Of a DNA stretch of 64,000 bases, positions 1 through 11,854 are shown one piece after another; position 1 is the stretch's first letter; every line of letters begins with the position of its first letter. The stretch covers positions 9,631,018 through 9,695,017 of the forward strand of contig JAJEKV010000041.1 in the NCBI GenBank assembly GCA_021234155.1, given 5' to 3'. Below the pieces are notes generated by a model that worked only from the letters and a program-made list of their open reading frames with translations, made no database searches and was not told where the DNA came from. The DNA is from Isoetes taiwanensis. Taxonomy: Eukaryota; Streptophyta; Lycopodiopsida; Isoetales; Isoetaceae. Position numbers and translations under genes: made by a program.

Positions 1-659
1 TGAACCCTAAATCTAGAAGCTCTTGGAGTTGCTTCTTCAACTCGCCAATTCATAGGTGCTCATCCTGTATGGCGCCTTACTTGCTAGCTTGGTGCCTGGT
101 TTAAGTGCAATCTTCCACTCTACTCCTTTATAAGGCAAAAGTTTCTTAATTTCCTCGGGAAACAAACCATGGAACTCCTTAATAAGCCACGTAACTTGCT
201 TGGGCAGCTTATTCAGGGTCTCAATTTTGGTGTTGCCTTTGGTGTCGGGGTCCATCGTTTTCAATCTGAAAATATATGTTATCTCATCTCTTTGTATGTT
301 CTTAAGCAACTTTTTACTTGACATGCATTGCATTTATTAAAATTTGCTTCTTACCTTGGACTTCTATCTTTTTTTCCATTTGAAGCAATTAGAATGAGTC
401 TCCTCTTCCCACAATCAATCAATGCTCCTGCTAGAATAAGGTATTCCATCCCAACTATAAGGTTATAATGGTCTATATTCATCAATTCTATGCCTAAACC
501 CACAGAGATTCTTAGCAATTCTATGTCGAGGTTCAACCTCTTGCTGTCTCTGTGGCAAATAGTGTCGCTTGCCATTAGCACTAGTCGTAGCTTTGACTTC
601 AAAGTCCTACCCTTAATTAACTCCACTAGCCTGAGAGAGGCAAAATTGTGGGTGTTTCC
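1..659 (-). pseudogene. Ty3/gypsy protease and reverse transcriptase start (copy 1, host element of the nest)
   Basis: Minus-strand pol fragment of an older Ty3/gypsy retrotransposon, cut by the window edge. About 333 to 37 reads as the start of reverse transcriptase, with the typical PYKGVEWKIALKPGTK and KAPYRMS motifs. About 659 to 351 reads as retropepsin: it begins G-N-T-H-N-F-A-S, and the flap and C-terminal region contain IELMNIDHYNLIVGMEYLI, like the VVLGMDWL signature of the family. The catalytic D-T-G lies 8.6 kb away at about 9256 because a second element inserted between the G-N codons and T-H-N-F. Several stops and frameshifts break the frame. The same fragment recurs at 20943-21597. 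Family assignment is firm; lineage within Ty3/gypsy is not resolved. Confidence 0.85.
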
Positions 660-2511
660 TGACATGATTTCTCTTTGTGCTAGAACTTATGATATTATCT
701 GGTCTGTATTTTTATGTTAGTTGTTGCTTAAAAACAAGAATACCGCTTAAATTTAAGGATGCTTCTTCCAGGCTATCCGCTATTAAGAGTGCCATCTAGT
801 GTTGCTGGGTTTCTTAAGAATATAAAGACTCTATCTCTAAAAAATCTGTACAAATGTTGGTTTACATACATGATAGAAATTAGGTAGACTTAACTCTGTG
901 CGTTGTGAAGCTAGAATCCAGATCATAGAGGCAGAAAATGAATAAAAGCTTATAGTAGGGATTGCACAGAGAGTTTGCTTGTAAGAATAAGCCTAATATT
1001 AAGTGGTTTGAACTGCTCAATTTAAGTTTGCGGTGTTTCAAGATTTTTTGCGTGTTTCAAGATTTGCAAATAAGCTTTGAGGCACAATTTAAAACAAAGT
1101 AGCACGTTGAAAACATTTTCAAAATTGTTAAAAGATATAGGTATTTGTCATACCACTTTGAATGGTTCAGTAGCAATTTCGTGAGTCTTACCTCTGTGCT
1201 ATCTACAAAAAGGTAACAGGTGGAAATCGGTGGTCTACAGCTAGATGAATCCCTGTAAATATAGACTTATCATCACAGAACTACAGTGAATATCTGCTAC
1301 AGTGTTCTCAGCAATGCCAATGCTACATTACTGGAGGCGTTTCAATGTCATTGGGTTGAAAACGAAGTTGAAAACGGAGTTTTGGTCATTCCTATCTATT
1401 AGTTCCTATCTATTAGGAAAACATTGTGCTTTAGACAATATCTTCTATCTTGAATGAGCTCCCACGAATTTATCACATGCCGAATAGTATAGCTAGAGAG
1501 AAAGGATGCCGTTGCATTCATCCAGCATGATCCACATGTTAAAGATTGGTATTGTCTTATATTTCTAACTTAATGAAGAGTTCGAATGCAAACTCAATGC
1601 AAATAAAGTTAAAAAAAGAGTTCGAATGCTGAATGCAAAGAAAGTTAAAAAAAGTCCATGCCTTGCCGTCGTTTACTAGAGAAGAAAGAAATGGGAATAG
1701 CTCGTCGTGGTCCCGCCTATTGATTTTTTATTTTCATTGGTTCTATAACATTCAATAGGACTAAGGGTCCATGGCAATAAATACATGAGCATCACAAAAT
1801 CCTCCATTATTATGTAAGCTTAAAATGTTTTTCGTCTTCAATCATGAGGTAACTATCATTAGGTGGTTCCTTCATAGCCAAATTATTTGGATTATTATTG
1901 AGCTAGGCTAGACCATTATGTATTTGTTATGCAAGTATGCTTGCATTTATAGGTGTTCAACTTGAAATCTTAGAATACATTCTATTGACAATGGCATCCC
2001 ATCTTAATATTTTATGAAAGACGCCAATTAATTTATTAAGACTCGAGATGTTTGTTAAGTTGTGAGCATCGTCCCTCACTAACTTGTAATATAATCTACC
2101 TAGGTTGTTAGCATTGGTGCATGTTGGACATAATTCGTTTGTAGGAAAAAGCAATGCATCTGGACATCAACGATGAAATACCATGCCAAAATATTGTCTT
2201 GCCACAACATTCACAAACTATCTTATGGTATACAATGTGCCTTTGCCTTTTGCATCGAAATACAATATCCCTATTATTTGATTCATTTTGGTGCATTTAT
2301 TTGGATTGCTATTTTTGGTCAAGGATTAAAAAAGTTGTGAGTTGTGGTGTAGTTGGTTGTATTCTATAATCCTTTTATTTTGTGTAGCTATCAAACCAAG
2401 TCCGGCAAAGAAGCAAATCTCACAATAGTAACATGTAACCTCTCGGCCTATTGACAGATACTTCTACACGTTTTCCTTTGTTGGGCACAACCTCTAGCTA
2501 ACACAATTTTC
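660..2511. other. Non-coding left part of the nested gypsy element (copy 1)
   Basis: About 1.85 kb, AT-rich, between the host target duplication and the first terminal direct repeat. It starts TG as an LTR would and may be the upstream part of a long 5' LTR of which the 3' copy keeps only the last 401 bases. I found no primer binding site. A minus-strand run of codons at 1957-2296 (frames of 65 and 62 residues with several Cys) is conserved in both copies but resembles nothing I know. A small direct repeat around gagttcgaatgc lies at about 1569 and 1619. Confidence 0.5.
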
Positions 2512-2915
2512 CATTTGCTATTTTTTTCCCAAGCATATCTTATTCCTTGGGAATACTTGTTCCATGTTCGCACGACGCACAAAGTGAAGTTCATGTTCCA
2601 ATTGTGGACGCCCCGCATGGCTCGTCCCTACCAAATTTTCTAGGCATGTCCATGATGCCTAGATGCATGCACAGTTTATTGAAGAGATTCTCAATAAATA
2701 CTCATTAGAGCTAAGCATTGCAAATGCATCATGTGCTCATGTATGTTGACTCTAACTTTCAAGCATCTGCTGTGAATGCTAGAAGATTCGCCTCATGGAT
2801 TATAGAATTTCTTCAAATTTTTTAGACTTTCGCCAAATTGGCTATTGTCATTTGACAAATATTCGCCCAAAAAAGTTCATATCCAAAGGCTAAAAAAAAA
2901 TTAGACACAACACTA
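2512..2915 (+). repeat. Upstream terminal direct repeat, LTR-like (copy 1)
   Basis: Matches 8849-9249 almost end to end, from catttgctattttttc to ttagacacaacacta. It is followed directly by protease codons with no primer site or gag, so a deletion probably fused the LTR end to the protease. In copy 2 the two repeats (23442-23843 and 29773-30174) look identical by eye, which points to a young insertion. Confidence 0.7.
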
Positions 2916-3115
2916 CTCAAATGGTCTACAAAAACATGTTGAACCACTTGTGGTTCAACAGACCTCTTGGTATTTTAAGGGATGTATCTTTTATAATTGG
3001 TGATATGCAATTTCATCAAGACTTTGTGGTTTTAGATACTCAATCCAAGGGTATAGATTACCAATTATTATTGGGAAGACCTTGGTTAAGGGCTGCAAAA
3101 GTAGTCCATGATTAG
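2916..3115 (+). pseudogene. Retropepsin C-terminal part of the nested element (copy 1)
   Basis: The frame ends in the hallmark retropepsin tail DYQLLLGRPWLRAAKVVHD and contains RPLGILRDVSFIIGDMQF, as in plant Ty3/gypsy proteases. The catalytic D-S/T-G segment is missing because the frame starts at the end of the LTR-like repeat. A stop follows 3115, and the reverse transcriptase frame opens 13 bases later. It cannot be an active protease. Confidence 0.75.
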
Positions 3116-3127
3116 TCTTCAGATACT

Positions 3128-4189
3128 TTGACTTTGTCAAAACAGGGACTTGTCACTAAGATCGATTTATCAACTGGTGCAACAACTATTTTACAAGATG
3201 AACAGATATTCTTTGATGAAGAAGAAGAAGAAGGTATTTATGATGAATATGAAGAAGAAGAGGATTTCTACAATATTTATGCAGAAATAGACACCCAACA
3301 TTGCTTTATGGTTGAGGTAGATATTGAGTATCCCAAACACTTTTCTGAAACACAAAATGGACAATCTAATTTGCAACCTAGACCTGCTCATACCATGGAG
3401 AATGGCTCTGTAATTCCTTATTTAGGAACACCACAATTACAAGAGATTAATTTGGAAAACAATCAAGAGGAAAAACTTGTACGAGTAGGTGCGAATATAC
3501 CACCTCCCATACTCCTTCAAGCCATTGCGCTATTACAGGAATTTAGAGATATTTTTGCTTGGAGTTATGCGGATTTGCGTGGAATAGATCCACAAATTTC
3601 TCAAATGAGAATACCTTTAGTACCCAATGCTAACCCTGTTTACCAAAGGTGTTATAGATTGAATCCCAATTATGCACTTAACATTAAAAATGAAATTGAA
3701 AGCTTACTACAAGCTGGATTTATATTTGAAGTAAATAACAGTGAATGGGTATCTCCCATAGTAATTGTTAAAAAGAAAAATGGAAAGTTACGAGTTTGCG
3801 TGGACTTCCATAAACTCAATGAAGTTACGGAAAAGGATCATTTTCCATTACCTTTTACCGATCAAGTGCTTGAAAATGTAGCTGGACATGAATGTTACTC
3901 ATTCATGGATGGTTTCAGCGGGTATAGCCAGATTAGAATTCATCCAGACGACCAAATCAAGTCTACTTTTATTACACCGTTTGGTACATTTGCTTATAGA
4001 GTAATGCCCTTCGGGCTTACCAATGCACCAGACATTTTTCAAAGAGCCATGCTCCAAATATTCAAAGGATACATAGGTGATTTCATGGAAGTATTCTTGG
4101 ATGACTTTACAGTGTTTAGTAGCTGGTTTGATCACCTACGTAAGTTACAAAATGTTTTGAAAGATGTCGTAACTATGGGGTATCATTAA
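3128..4189 (+). pseudogene. Ty3/gypsy reverse transcriptase (copy 1)
   Basis: Reverse transcriptase domain of the nested element; it would copy element RNA into DNA in the cytoplasmic capsid. An acidic spacer rich in Glu/Asp (about residues 28-55) is followed by reverse transcriptase blocks: SEWVSPIVIVKKKNGKLRVC, VDFHKLNEVTEKDHFPLPF, FSGYSQIRIHPDD, MPFGLTNAPDIFQRAM and the active site E-V-F-L-D-D-F. FLDDF in place of the usual YVDD or YIDD is typical of Tat/Athila-like elements. The frame stops at 4189. The thumb and connection region (4190-4531; LGHIVCKEG and LKRFLGKINYYRKFV) needs frame changes and holds an in-frame stop at about 4420, shared with copy 2. The blocks are complete but the pol chain is broken. 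Confidence 0.9.
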
Positions 4190-4531
4190 ACCTGACAAAT
4201 GTATTTTCTTAGTTGATCATAGAATGCTCTTGGGGCATATTGTTTGTAAAGAAGGCATGCTTACAGATCCGATCCAGACAAAGTCAAAGTCATACTTGAA
4301 ATGCCCCTTCCCAATAATGTAACTCAATTAAAGAGATTTCTTGGAAAAATAAATTATTACAGAAAATTTGTCAATGGGACTGCTGAGATTGCAACTCCCT
4401 TCAATAAGCTCACTAGTGGCTAATTTGTTTTTCAATGGACAAAAGAATGTGATAATGCATTCAACAAGTTAAAGACTCTTTTAGCTACTGCACCTATACT
4501 AATTGCACCTGACTGTAACAAAGAGTTCCAT

Positions 4532-6358
4532 GTGCATACTGATGCATCTAAGACTGCAGTAGGTGTGGTGCTATCTCAGCAACAAGATTCTAATCGTGAT
4601 CAGCCCATTCATTATGCAAGTAAGCAACTAAATAAAGCAGAGAAAAACTATTCAACAACTGAGAGAGAAGCTTTAACTATGGTCTTTGCTGTACAAAAGT
4701 TTCGGCATTATCTTTTGGGAAATCAATTTACCTTTTATGTGGATGACCAAGCATTATTGTATCTAATTAATAAACCTTGTGTGAACGGTCGAATTACAAG
4801 GTGGCTCCTTGTTTTACAAGAATTCAATTTCAAAATGGTACTTAAGCCAGGATCTGCGCATCTTTCTAGAATATCGAATGGAGAACCACCCAGTGGGATT
4901 CAAGATGATCTACCGGATGTAAAATTGTTTCATGTTAATGCCATTCCGCCTTGGTATGTGGGCATTGCAGAGTACCTTACGTCCGAAAAATTCCCAGATA
5001 ATATGGACATCGTACAAAAACGAGAATTTCTCAAAAGAATTTCACCTTATACCTTAATTTCGGGTCAATTATATAAGAAAGGCAAGGATTATGTCCTCTG
5101 CCGATGTGTTTTACCACACGAGACCCATGAGTTGATCAATGAAGCCCACCAAGGTATAAGTGGTGGACACTTCTCCTCTGAATTAACAGCAAGAAAAATC
5201 TTACAAGCTGGGCTCTGGTGGCCCACACTATTCAAAGATTCTTATTTAGCTGCTAAAACATGTGATATTTGCCAAAGGCTAGGGAAACCTAGTCAAAGAA
5301 ACTATATGCCTTTAAATCCAATAATGCCCCCTGACCCATTTGAAAAATGGGGTATGGATTTTATGGGTTCAATTTCTCCACCTGTTGTACAAACAAGAGC
5401 ACAATATATCCTTGTTTTAACTGATTATCATACTAAATGGGCTGAAGCCCGCGCATTAAAAGATAATATGGCTAGAAGTGTAGCTAAAGTACTTTATCAA
5501 CAAGTAATTACTCGTTTTGGATGCCCCATTGAGTTGGTAAGTGATAGAGGTCACTTTATTAATGAAACTATACAACATCTGACTCGAGATTTCTTAATTT
5601 CTCATAAGAGATCCACGCCGTATTATCCACGAGCTAACGCCAAGCCGAAGTCTATGAACAAAACTCTTATTACAATCCTAAAAAAAATTTGTGATACCTC
5701 TAGAACTGATTGGGAAAACAAACTTCCCACAGTATTATGGGCTTATCGAACAACATTTAAAGTTGCTACAGGTCATACACCATTTCAGTTAGCTTATGGT
5801 ACAGAGGCAATAATGCCTTTTGAATTCATAGTACCATCATTAAGAATAGCTATCCAGCATAGATTGGGAGATATTAAATCTTTAGAGGATAGACTATTCA
5901 AATTAGAAGCTTTGAATGAAACACGTCAAAAGGCAATGTGGTCTCAACAGATTGCAAAGGATAGAAGGAAAGCTTGGGAAGATAGGAGACAAAAATTTCA
6001 AAAATTTTCTGAAGGACAAAAGGCTTTGTTATATGATTCTCGTTACCAAAAACACCCTGGGAAGCTTAAAGTGAGATGGCTTGGACCATTTGTAATCCAA
6101 AAGCTGTACCCAAATGGTTCTGTCCAATTGAAGGACTTACAAGGAAAGCTATTTCCAACATTGGTTAATGGATCAAGATTAAAGAAATATGAAGAAAAAC
6201 CTCTTATATCGGTCAACATGACAATTCCAGTATTTAAGTCATCTCTGCCACCTCGAAAAACTTATTTCACTGTTTGCCTTTGGAGACCACTTGAATATCT
6301 TCTGGACAGTATTTTGGCAAGCAACTTAATAGGGCAAAGCTACAAAACTCCATTTTGA
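4532..6358 (+). pseudogene. Ty3/gypsy RNase H and integrase (copy 1, catalytic Glu lost)
   Basis: A 608-residue open frame. RNase H comes first (HTDASKTAVGVVLSQQ, TEREALTMVFAVQKF, YVDDQALLYL), then integrase: zinc-binding HHCC region (H-E-T-H ... C-D-I-C), catalytic core with WGMDFMG and VSDRGHF, and a GPY/F-type C-terminus (GKLKVRWLGPFVIQKLYPNG). The third catalytic residue is altered here: copy 2 reads RANGQAESMN, copy 1 reads RANAKPKSMN, replacing the conserved Glu with Lys. The change coincides with a run of small differences at 5638-5650 in CAG/CTG-like contexts and may be a base-calling error. It lies upstream of the post-pol ORF. A start upstream of 4532 is likely, since RNase H continues from the interrupted reverse transcriptase. 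Confidence 0.9.
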
Positions 6359-6586
6359 GGCTTATGTTTTCAGCTGTACCAAAAGGAAATATTATCAATT
6401 GGTGGAATAATAAATAGGTTCAGTTAATAGAATCTTCTCAATTCATGGAGATAATGTATTCTTTAGGGTTTTGGCCACCTAATAAGATTCTAATGTGCAT
6501 ATCTCAAGGTAGGGAACGCTCAAAGAGAGCAAAGTATTTTGTTGGAAAGTTTCATGGCGAACAAAATAAAGCAAGATATCTTATGA

Positions 6587-8496
6587 ATGAAAGGAAACAG
6601 ATTTAAGACTTATTTTGTCCCACCCAATTCATATTACATTCCTAGAAAGGACTTGCGAGCTTTGCACCGCTTAGATTCACAAACCATACAATTGTTAGAT
6701 AGAGTCGATTACTTTCATTTATGCAAATCAAAGTTCCATCATATCACAAAACAAGTTTGTGAATTGCTTTTACATTATGATCCAAAACTAAATCTACATT
6801 TACTACAAGAACAAGTCTATTTCACATTTCTCCGTAGTTAATTACAAAAGCTCTCAAATTACCCGATGCTCAAAATATTTTTATTTCAAAGACAATATTG
6901 TTCTATCCGAATATGGTATTGTTGAAACAGATAGAGAAATTAATTCTGAGAATATCAGATTGCCATATAAATTAATTCTCCAATGTTTATCAGATAGACT
7001 AGTACCACAGAATGTTTATCCTCAATCAAAACGATGGATTTCTTATATTTTAAGAGCAATTGATGGCATGCATATTCCTTTGGGCCTCACTTATACATGC
7101 GTAATTGATTCATCAATTGCTATATAATCGTAAAACATTTCATGCATCTATTTGATGTTACATGTTCAGCTAATCATGGATTATCTTGCTCTTCAACAGG
7201 AACAATTTATTGAAGTCAATGAAGTTAATGACGAGGACAATGGTACTGAAAATGTTTTCCATATCGAACCTGTTCCGAGATCAATTCAACCAACTAATTT
7301 GATGGACAAAACAAATCAATTCTTTGATGCTCAACACAAATTTTTGCAAGAAATCATGAAAGATAAAGACACAATGATTTCTGATTTGCAGCAGCAGAAT
7401 GTAATTTTACAGGACCGTGTGTCAGATATGGAGATTGAAATGCATCAAAAGAAAGATGAATTCGAACAGCTTTCTAGCAAGTGTGCAACTATGCAAATTA
7501 CTTTAAACAAGAATGCTCTTACAATACAACAATCTGATAAGCAGAAAGCTCAATTTCGTGAAAAATTCAATCTCATGCTCCAAAATCTTTCTGCGGTAAG
7601 AACTCAGACCAATAAGTTATAAGAACAACTCCAATTCTTGCAAACAAATAAGTCAATGGCAGATACAATAATGCCTTCTTCAGATGATCTCTTGGGCCTT
7701 AATCCTTATAAATCTGCTTCAAATGACATTTGGAGAAAAACCTATCTCAATGATCCTAACATTGCCAATAATTACTTTAGTGCACCTGATGTAATGAAAG
7801 CAGACTTCAATTTTGATCCAAGATACAAAAAAAGAAACCCATGGGATCAAATTGATATGAAAACTAATTGGGTAGTAATTCCTGGAGAAGATTGGTCTAG
7901 CACCAAAAATATACTTCAAAACTTGAATACCTTTTATTAATCAAGCTATGCATAGCCCCCCCATCCAAATTGTTTATCAACAAGCTAAGTATTGTAAGCT
8001 ACTAAAACCGATTATCCCATCACATAGCCGTGCTAAAAATACTCTTATCAATATTAATCCAAACCAAACATGTAAAAAGACCATGATGGATACCGTGATT
8101 ATTCTTTAAAGCAAATCATTTACCAGCCTATTCACATGGCATTATTTGAAAAGATGGTGGAACCGGTTTTCTTATAAAGCTTCACCAAAGATATTATGAT
8201 GTCAAACTTGCAAAATGAAGGCAAAAGAAAAAACAACAAATTTACATTTTTATCAAAATTACAAGCACATTCATTTTGCTAAAGAGAGTGTGGAGCACTT
8301 TGCTAAAGAGAGTGTGGAGCGCGTGCCCCACATTAAAGGGGGGAATAATCATGATAATGAGGACGATGAAAACGAGATTAACTTGACTTTTGATGAAGAT
8401 CTCAAAGATGCAAGTGACACCGAAGTTGAGGATTACGACGGGCACTTTAAACGCAAAAGAAGACATGAAGTCAGTAGCAGTACCATGCAGTTCTAG
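6587..8496 (+). pseudogene. Post-pol ORF with plant-mobile-domain-like N-terminus and coiled coil (copy 1, broken)
   Basis: Same extra ORF as 27517-29420, here cut into at least four frames (6587-6841, 7152-7622, 7638-7940, 8215-8496). Nearly every break lies where copy 2 has CAG or CTG, for example cgtaaaac against cagaaaac and ctccgtag against ctccagag. The C-terminal piece at 8215-8496 is clean and shows a 24-bp in-frame tandem repeat (HFAKESVE twice), an Asp/Glu-rich stretch and a basic FKRKRRHE patch that could act in nuclear import. The 3' end of the gene is better read in this copy and the 5' end in copy 2. Confidence 0.7.
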
Positions 8497-8848
8497 TGAA
8501 GACCTAAGAAGACGCTATATAATTGTCAAAATTGTTATTATGTTGTAGTAGAACCTTAAATTGTAGTAGAATATAAAATAATGGCTCTTTATGCCTTAGA
8601 CCATTAGGAAATGACATGGAAAGATATGAAAAGACATCTTGTGGAAAGCTATTAAAAGGGCTCACGTTTGATTGCGTTTTTGAATAGAAAGTGCCTTTTG
8701 GATATAACTTCTTAACATGAGAATGTCTCTTGCTTTTGTTGTACTTCAATTAAATTTGAAAGGAAAAAGCATTCGTATCTTAATATGTCTCAACAAATAA
8801 TGAACCAATATTGCTCAAACAAGGAAACGTCATTTTAGGGCAGCGTTG

Positions 8849-9249
8849 CATTTGCTATTTTTTCTCCAAGCATATCTTATTCCTTGGGAATACTTGTTCC
8901 ATGTTCGCACGATGACAAAGTGAAGTTCATGTTCCACCCGTGACGCCCCGCATGGCTCGGCCCTACCAGCTTTCTAGGCATGTCCATGATGCCTAGATGC
9001 ATGCAATGCTTATTGAAGAGATTCTCAATAAATACTCATTAGAGCTAAGCATTGCAAATGCATCATGTGCTCATGTATGTTGACTCTAACTTTCAAGCAT
9101 CTGCTGTGAATGCTAGAAGATTCGCCTCATGGATTATAGAATTTCTTCAAATTTTTTAGACTTTCGCCAAATTGGCTATTGTCATTTGACAAATATTCGC
9201 CCAAAAAAGTTCATATCCAAAGGCTAAAAAAAAATTAGACACAACACTA
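8849..9249 (+). repeat. Downstream terminal direct repeat, LTR-like (copy 1)
   Basis: Second copy of the 2512-2915 repeat, ending at the host junction. The 350 bases before it (8497-8848) are non-coding. A purine-rich stretch lies at about 8606-8640, but no polypurine tract abuts the repeat, so the 3' LTR may be truncated at its left end. Confidence 0.65.
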
Positions 9250-9255
9250 GTTTCC

Positions 9256-10717
9256 TGTGTCAACGAGGATGATAGTCTGCTTGCTAGCTATCTTCCTGAT
9301 TTTCTGCATTCTCAAACTCCACTGCAGCAAAAATGCGATACTCATCTTCAATAAAATCTCGTGGGGGATGTCGTCCCCTCGCCATAGAGTCTCCCATCCC
9401 ATGTCCAACATAGATGATCAAGGCCACAATAATCCGCATTCATGGGTTCTATGCCCAGATGGAAGGACCTAAAGCATAGCCTTTTCTTTATGTACTCTGC
9501 CGTGATTTCTCCTTTAGTATGGACTTCAATGTCCGCCTCACTAGCTTTGCTGGGGCCCCCACTCTGATCTTTAAAAGTTATCTGCTTCTTTCCTTTTTGC
9601 CTACTATAGCCCTCACTATTGTAGTTGCTTTTGGTTGGCCCTGAACTAGCTGGGCTCAGACTATAAGCTCCCCGTGATTCTTGCCTTTTTCATAAATCCC
9701 TTTGTTTTTGAACCGGAGTTACTAGACTTGATGGGACTTCCAAGTTAAGTGCTTTATCTTCCACCTCTGCCATGGAGTGCGGGGTTATTGTTGGCATGAG
9801 CTTCTTAATATTTTCATTGAGCCCCTCAATGTAGCATTCACTTGCCCGCTTTTCATCGATCTCTGGCACGTAGAGCTATAAGCGCATGAACTCCTCGGTA
9901 TAAAATGTGACTGACCCACTGCCCTGCACTAGCCTATAGAAGGTTTGCACCATCTGGCACCGGTGGGACCTTGGCACATAGTGATCCTTGAAGGCTTTCA
10001 CAAACTTTTTGAATCGCAGAATTATTACTACTCAAGCCGGGAGCATGAGGTACCCTTTTCACCACATGCATGCACGACACTTAAGGTTTGAAGTAGCTAC
10101 TCTCCCCTTGTCTTTATCCTTCATCCAATAAGCATTGATGTACTCTTTCATCTCATCAGACCATGCTTTTGCTTATATGCTCGACCTTTTTGTCTCGAGA
10201 ACTGTTCCAATTTCCTAGCCTTCCATACATTACTCATGTTGAGTCTACTTTCTTATGGTAATATGGGCCCTTACTAGCCTTGGCCTTAGCCTCGCCCCCG
10301 GCCTCTATTAGCAGTGGGGGGCTATTGTTCCATCTTCCTTCTCTGACTCAACTTCCTCTTCATTCTCTGTTTTAGATTCTGCCTCTGTCTTTGATGATTC
10401 AGAGCTAGACCCTGAGCTAGATGACTTAATGCCTCCTTTTCCTTGCTTTCTCTTTACCCTTTGTAGATGGGAGCAATAGTTGTTCCATTGATTCTTGCAC
10501 TACTTCGGCGTTAACGTTCCTTGGTGGTGGTGGAGGAACTCCTACTGTGAGCAGTTGTCGTAACTCGTAGATTTTTAACCTTATCTGAGTCATCTTCTAT
10601 TCCGGACTTTGCAGGACGGGGTCTAGAAACAAAATCTTGGATGCCAATCCGCTCCTTGAGATTGATTAGTGTGTAGCACTCTGTTATATCCATGTGTCCT
10701 TGCTGTATACATTGCAT
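9256..10717 (-). pseudogene. Ty3/gypsy gag and start of protease of the older element (copy 1, heavily broken)
   Basis: Minus-strand gag of the element whose protease and reverse transcriptase lie at 1-659. Copy 2 (30181-31628) reads better. Here the capsid and zinc-knuckle parts are shattered by small changes, again mostly at CAG/CTG positions. Only short frames stay open, such as 10717-10511 near the N-terminus. The protease residues V-D-T-G are encoded just inside the left end, next to the nested insertion. Confidence 0.75.
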
Positions 10718-11056
10718 TATATCAACTTATTATGAGCTTGTTTGTTATATAGTGTTTAGTTGTTGCCAATAATGATATCATCAAACATTTTACAATATAA
10801 AATAAGTCATATTTCATTTCATATATATACAAGTGGTTGTATTACGGAGGGCCTGTAAGAAGTTGAATGTATATGTTTTGAGGATTGTAGACAAATGATA
10901 TATATGAGGCATCATCGTTAAGGTCCATGAGATTGCGTGCAAAGAACCTGCAAGAATCTAAGCAGATAAAAGTTTCCAGTGATGTAAGGATTGAACCGCT
11001 TACTCGATAGCCAGACAATGTTCATGAAACGACTCCAAGACCTGAGGCCGATTCAC

Positions 11057-11168
11057 CTGTTCTTTTAGCCATCTACCATGTGAAGCCCCTGTCTGGCTCC
11101 AGTCCAGGTTGGCAAATTTCCAATCCATGTTTATTCACAAGTTCTATGTATCTGTATTCCATAAGGAT
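11057..11168 (-). pseudogene. Exon resembling a DUF707 family gene (copy 1)
   Basis: The minus strand reads YIELVNKHGLEICQPGLEP, close to the Y-x3-V-x-K-H-G-L-E-I-S-Q-P-G-L-E-P block of plant DUF707 proteins (proteins of unknown function, often annotated as lysine-ketoglutarate reductase trans-splicing related). The frame continues D-R-G-F-T-W, a stop (tag at about 11073-11075), then M-A-K-R-T. The segment is bounded by a plausible acceptor (ttttcatcag) and donor (acag/gtgaat), so it looks like one 112-bp exon. I could not find flanking exons. The in-frame stop is present in both copies. Confidence 0.6.
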
Positions 11169-11254
11169 CTGATGAAAATCCATCAAAAGTCATTATACCA
11201 TGTTCATACTATGACGGACAATGTGAAGCCGAACATGCAAAACATACTTAGTGT

Positions 11255-11385
11255 CAAAGATTTTTGTAGATTCTTAGGATTCACCTAGATGAGGGACTGC
11301 ATGAAGCCGACCCTTAAAAACACACCCAATGTGAAAGATTCCCCTTAGATTCTTAAGATTCTACAAAGATTCCCCTAGATTTCTG
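11255..11385. repeat. Start of GATTC-rich minisatellite, truncated at the gap
   Basis: Degenerate units around agattcccctagattct. The same array continues for about 1.5 kb at 32190-33745 in the second copy. Here it is cut by the gap. Confidence 0.75.
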
Positions 11386-11398
11386 NNNNNNNNNNNNN
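11386..11398. other. 13-base assembly gap
   Basis: A run of 13 N. The sequence left of it matches 32305 and leftward; the sequence right of it does not continue the minisatellite. The join is therefore a scaffold link and not read-through sequence. Confidence 0.97.
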
Positions 11399-11854
11399 AA
11401 AAGCACAATTAGAAAAGCAAAGGGGACTTTGTACTACTTGTGATACACTTGTCACTTTTAGCACTAATTGCTCTACTTTCCTTAAATGCAGAAAAACTGA
11501 TTCATGGCTTGGTATAAGGAACAATGTCTTTCTAAGCGGACCCGGTGAATGCACTTTCAATTATGGAGAATAGGTTTTAACATTTAACGCCGGGAACTAT
11601 CCAATTTAAAGCGTAAAGGCAACACCTCACGCATTAAAGACTAGATATTGCGCTAAAATTTGGATCATTATGGCTTCTCCATCATCCCACTGTTGAACTC
11701 TTTGTACATCTTCACCATTAAGTCATCCTCCTCTTCCTCTTTTCTTGGCTAATCGTTGAAGCTCAAATTCAACATCGATCTCTCGACTCAAGCAATAGAT
11801 TGTGAAACCAAACAACATGAAAATATAACATGTGGTATAAAGTCAGCACGTTCA

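Larger units (their letters stand above)
660..9249 (+). mobile_element. Plus-strand Ty3/gypsy element nested in a minus-strand gypsy protease gene (copy 1)
   Basis: An insertion of about 8.6 kb bounded by the 6-bp direct repeat GTTTCC at 654-659 and 9250-9255. Removing insert and one repeat restores an open protease frame (V-D-T-G-N-T-H-N-F-A) on the minus strand, which fixes the ends. It begins TGACATG and ends ACAACACTA. In order it holds a 1.85-kb non-coding left part, a terminal direct repeat, the end of a protease, reverse transcriptase, RNase H and integrase, a post-pol ORF, and the second direct repeat. No gag and no primer binding site were found, so it looks non-autonomous or internally deleted. 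The F-L-D-D-F active site and the post-pol ORF suggest the Tat/Athila branch, which is inference. Confidence 0.85.
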
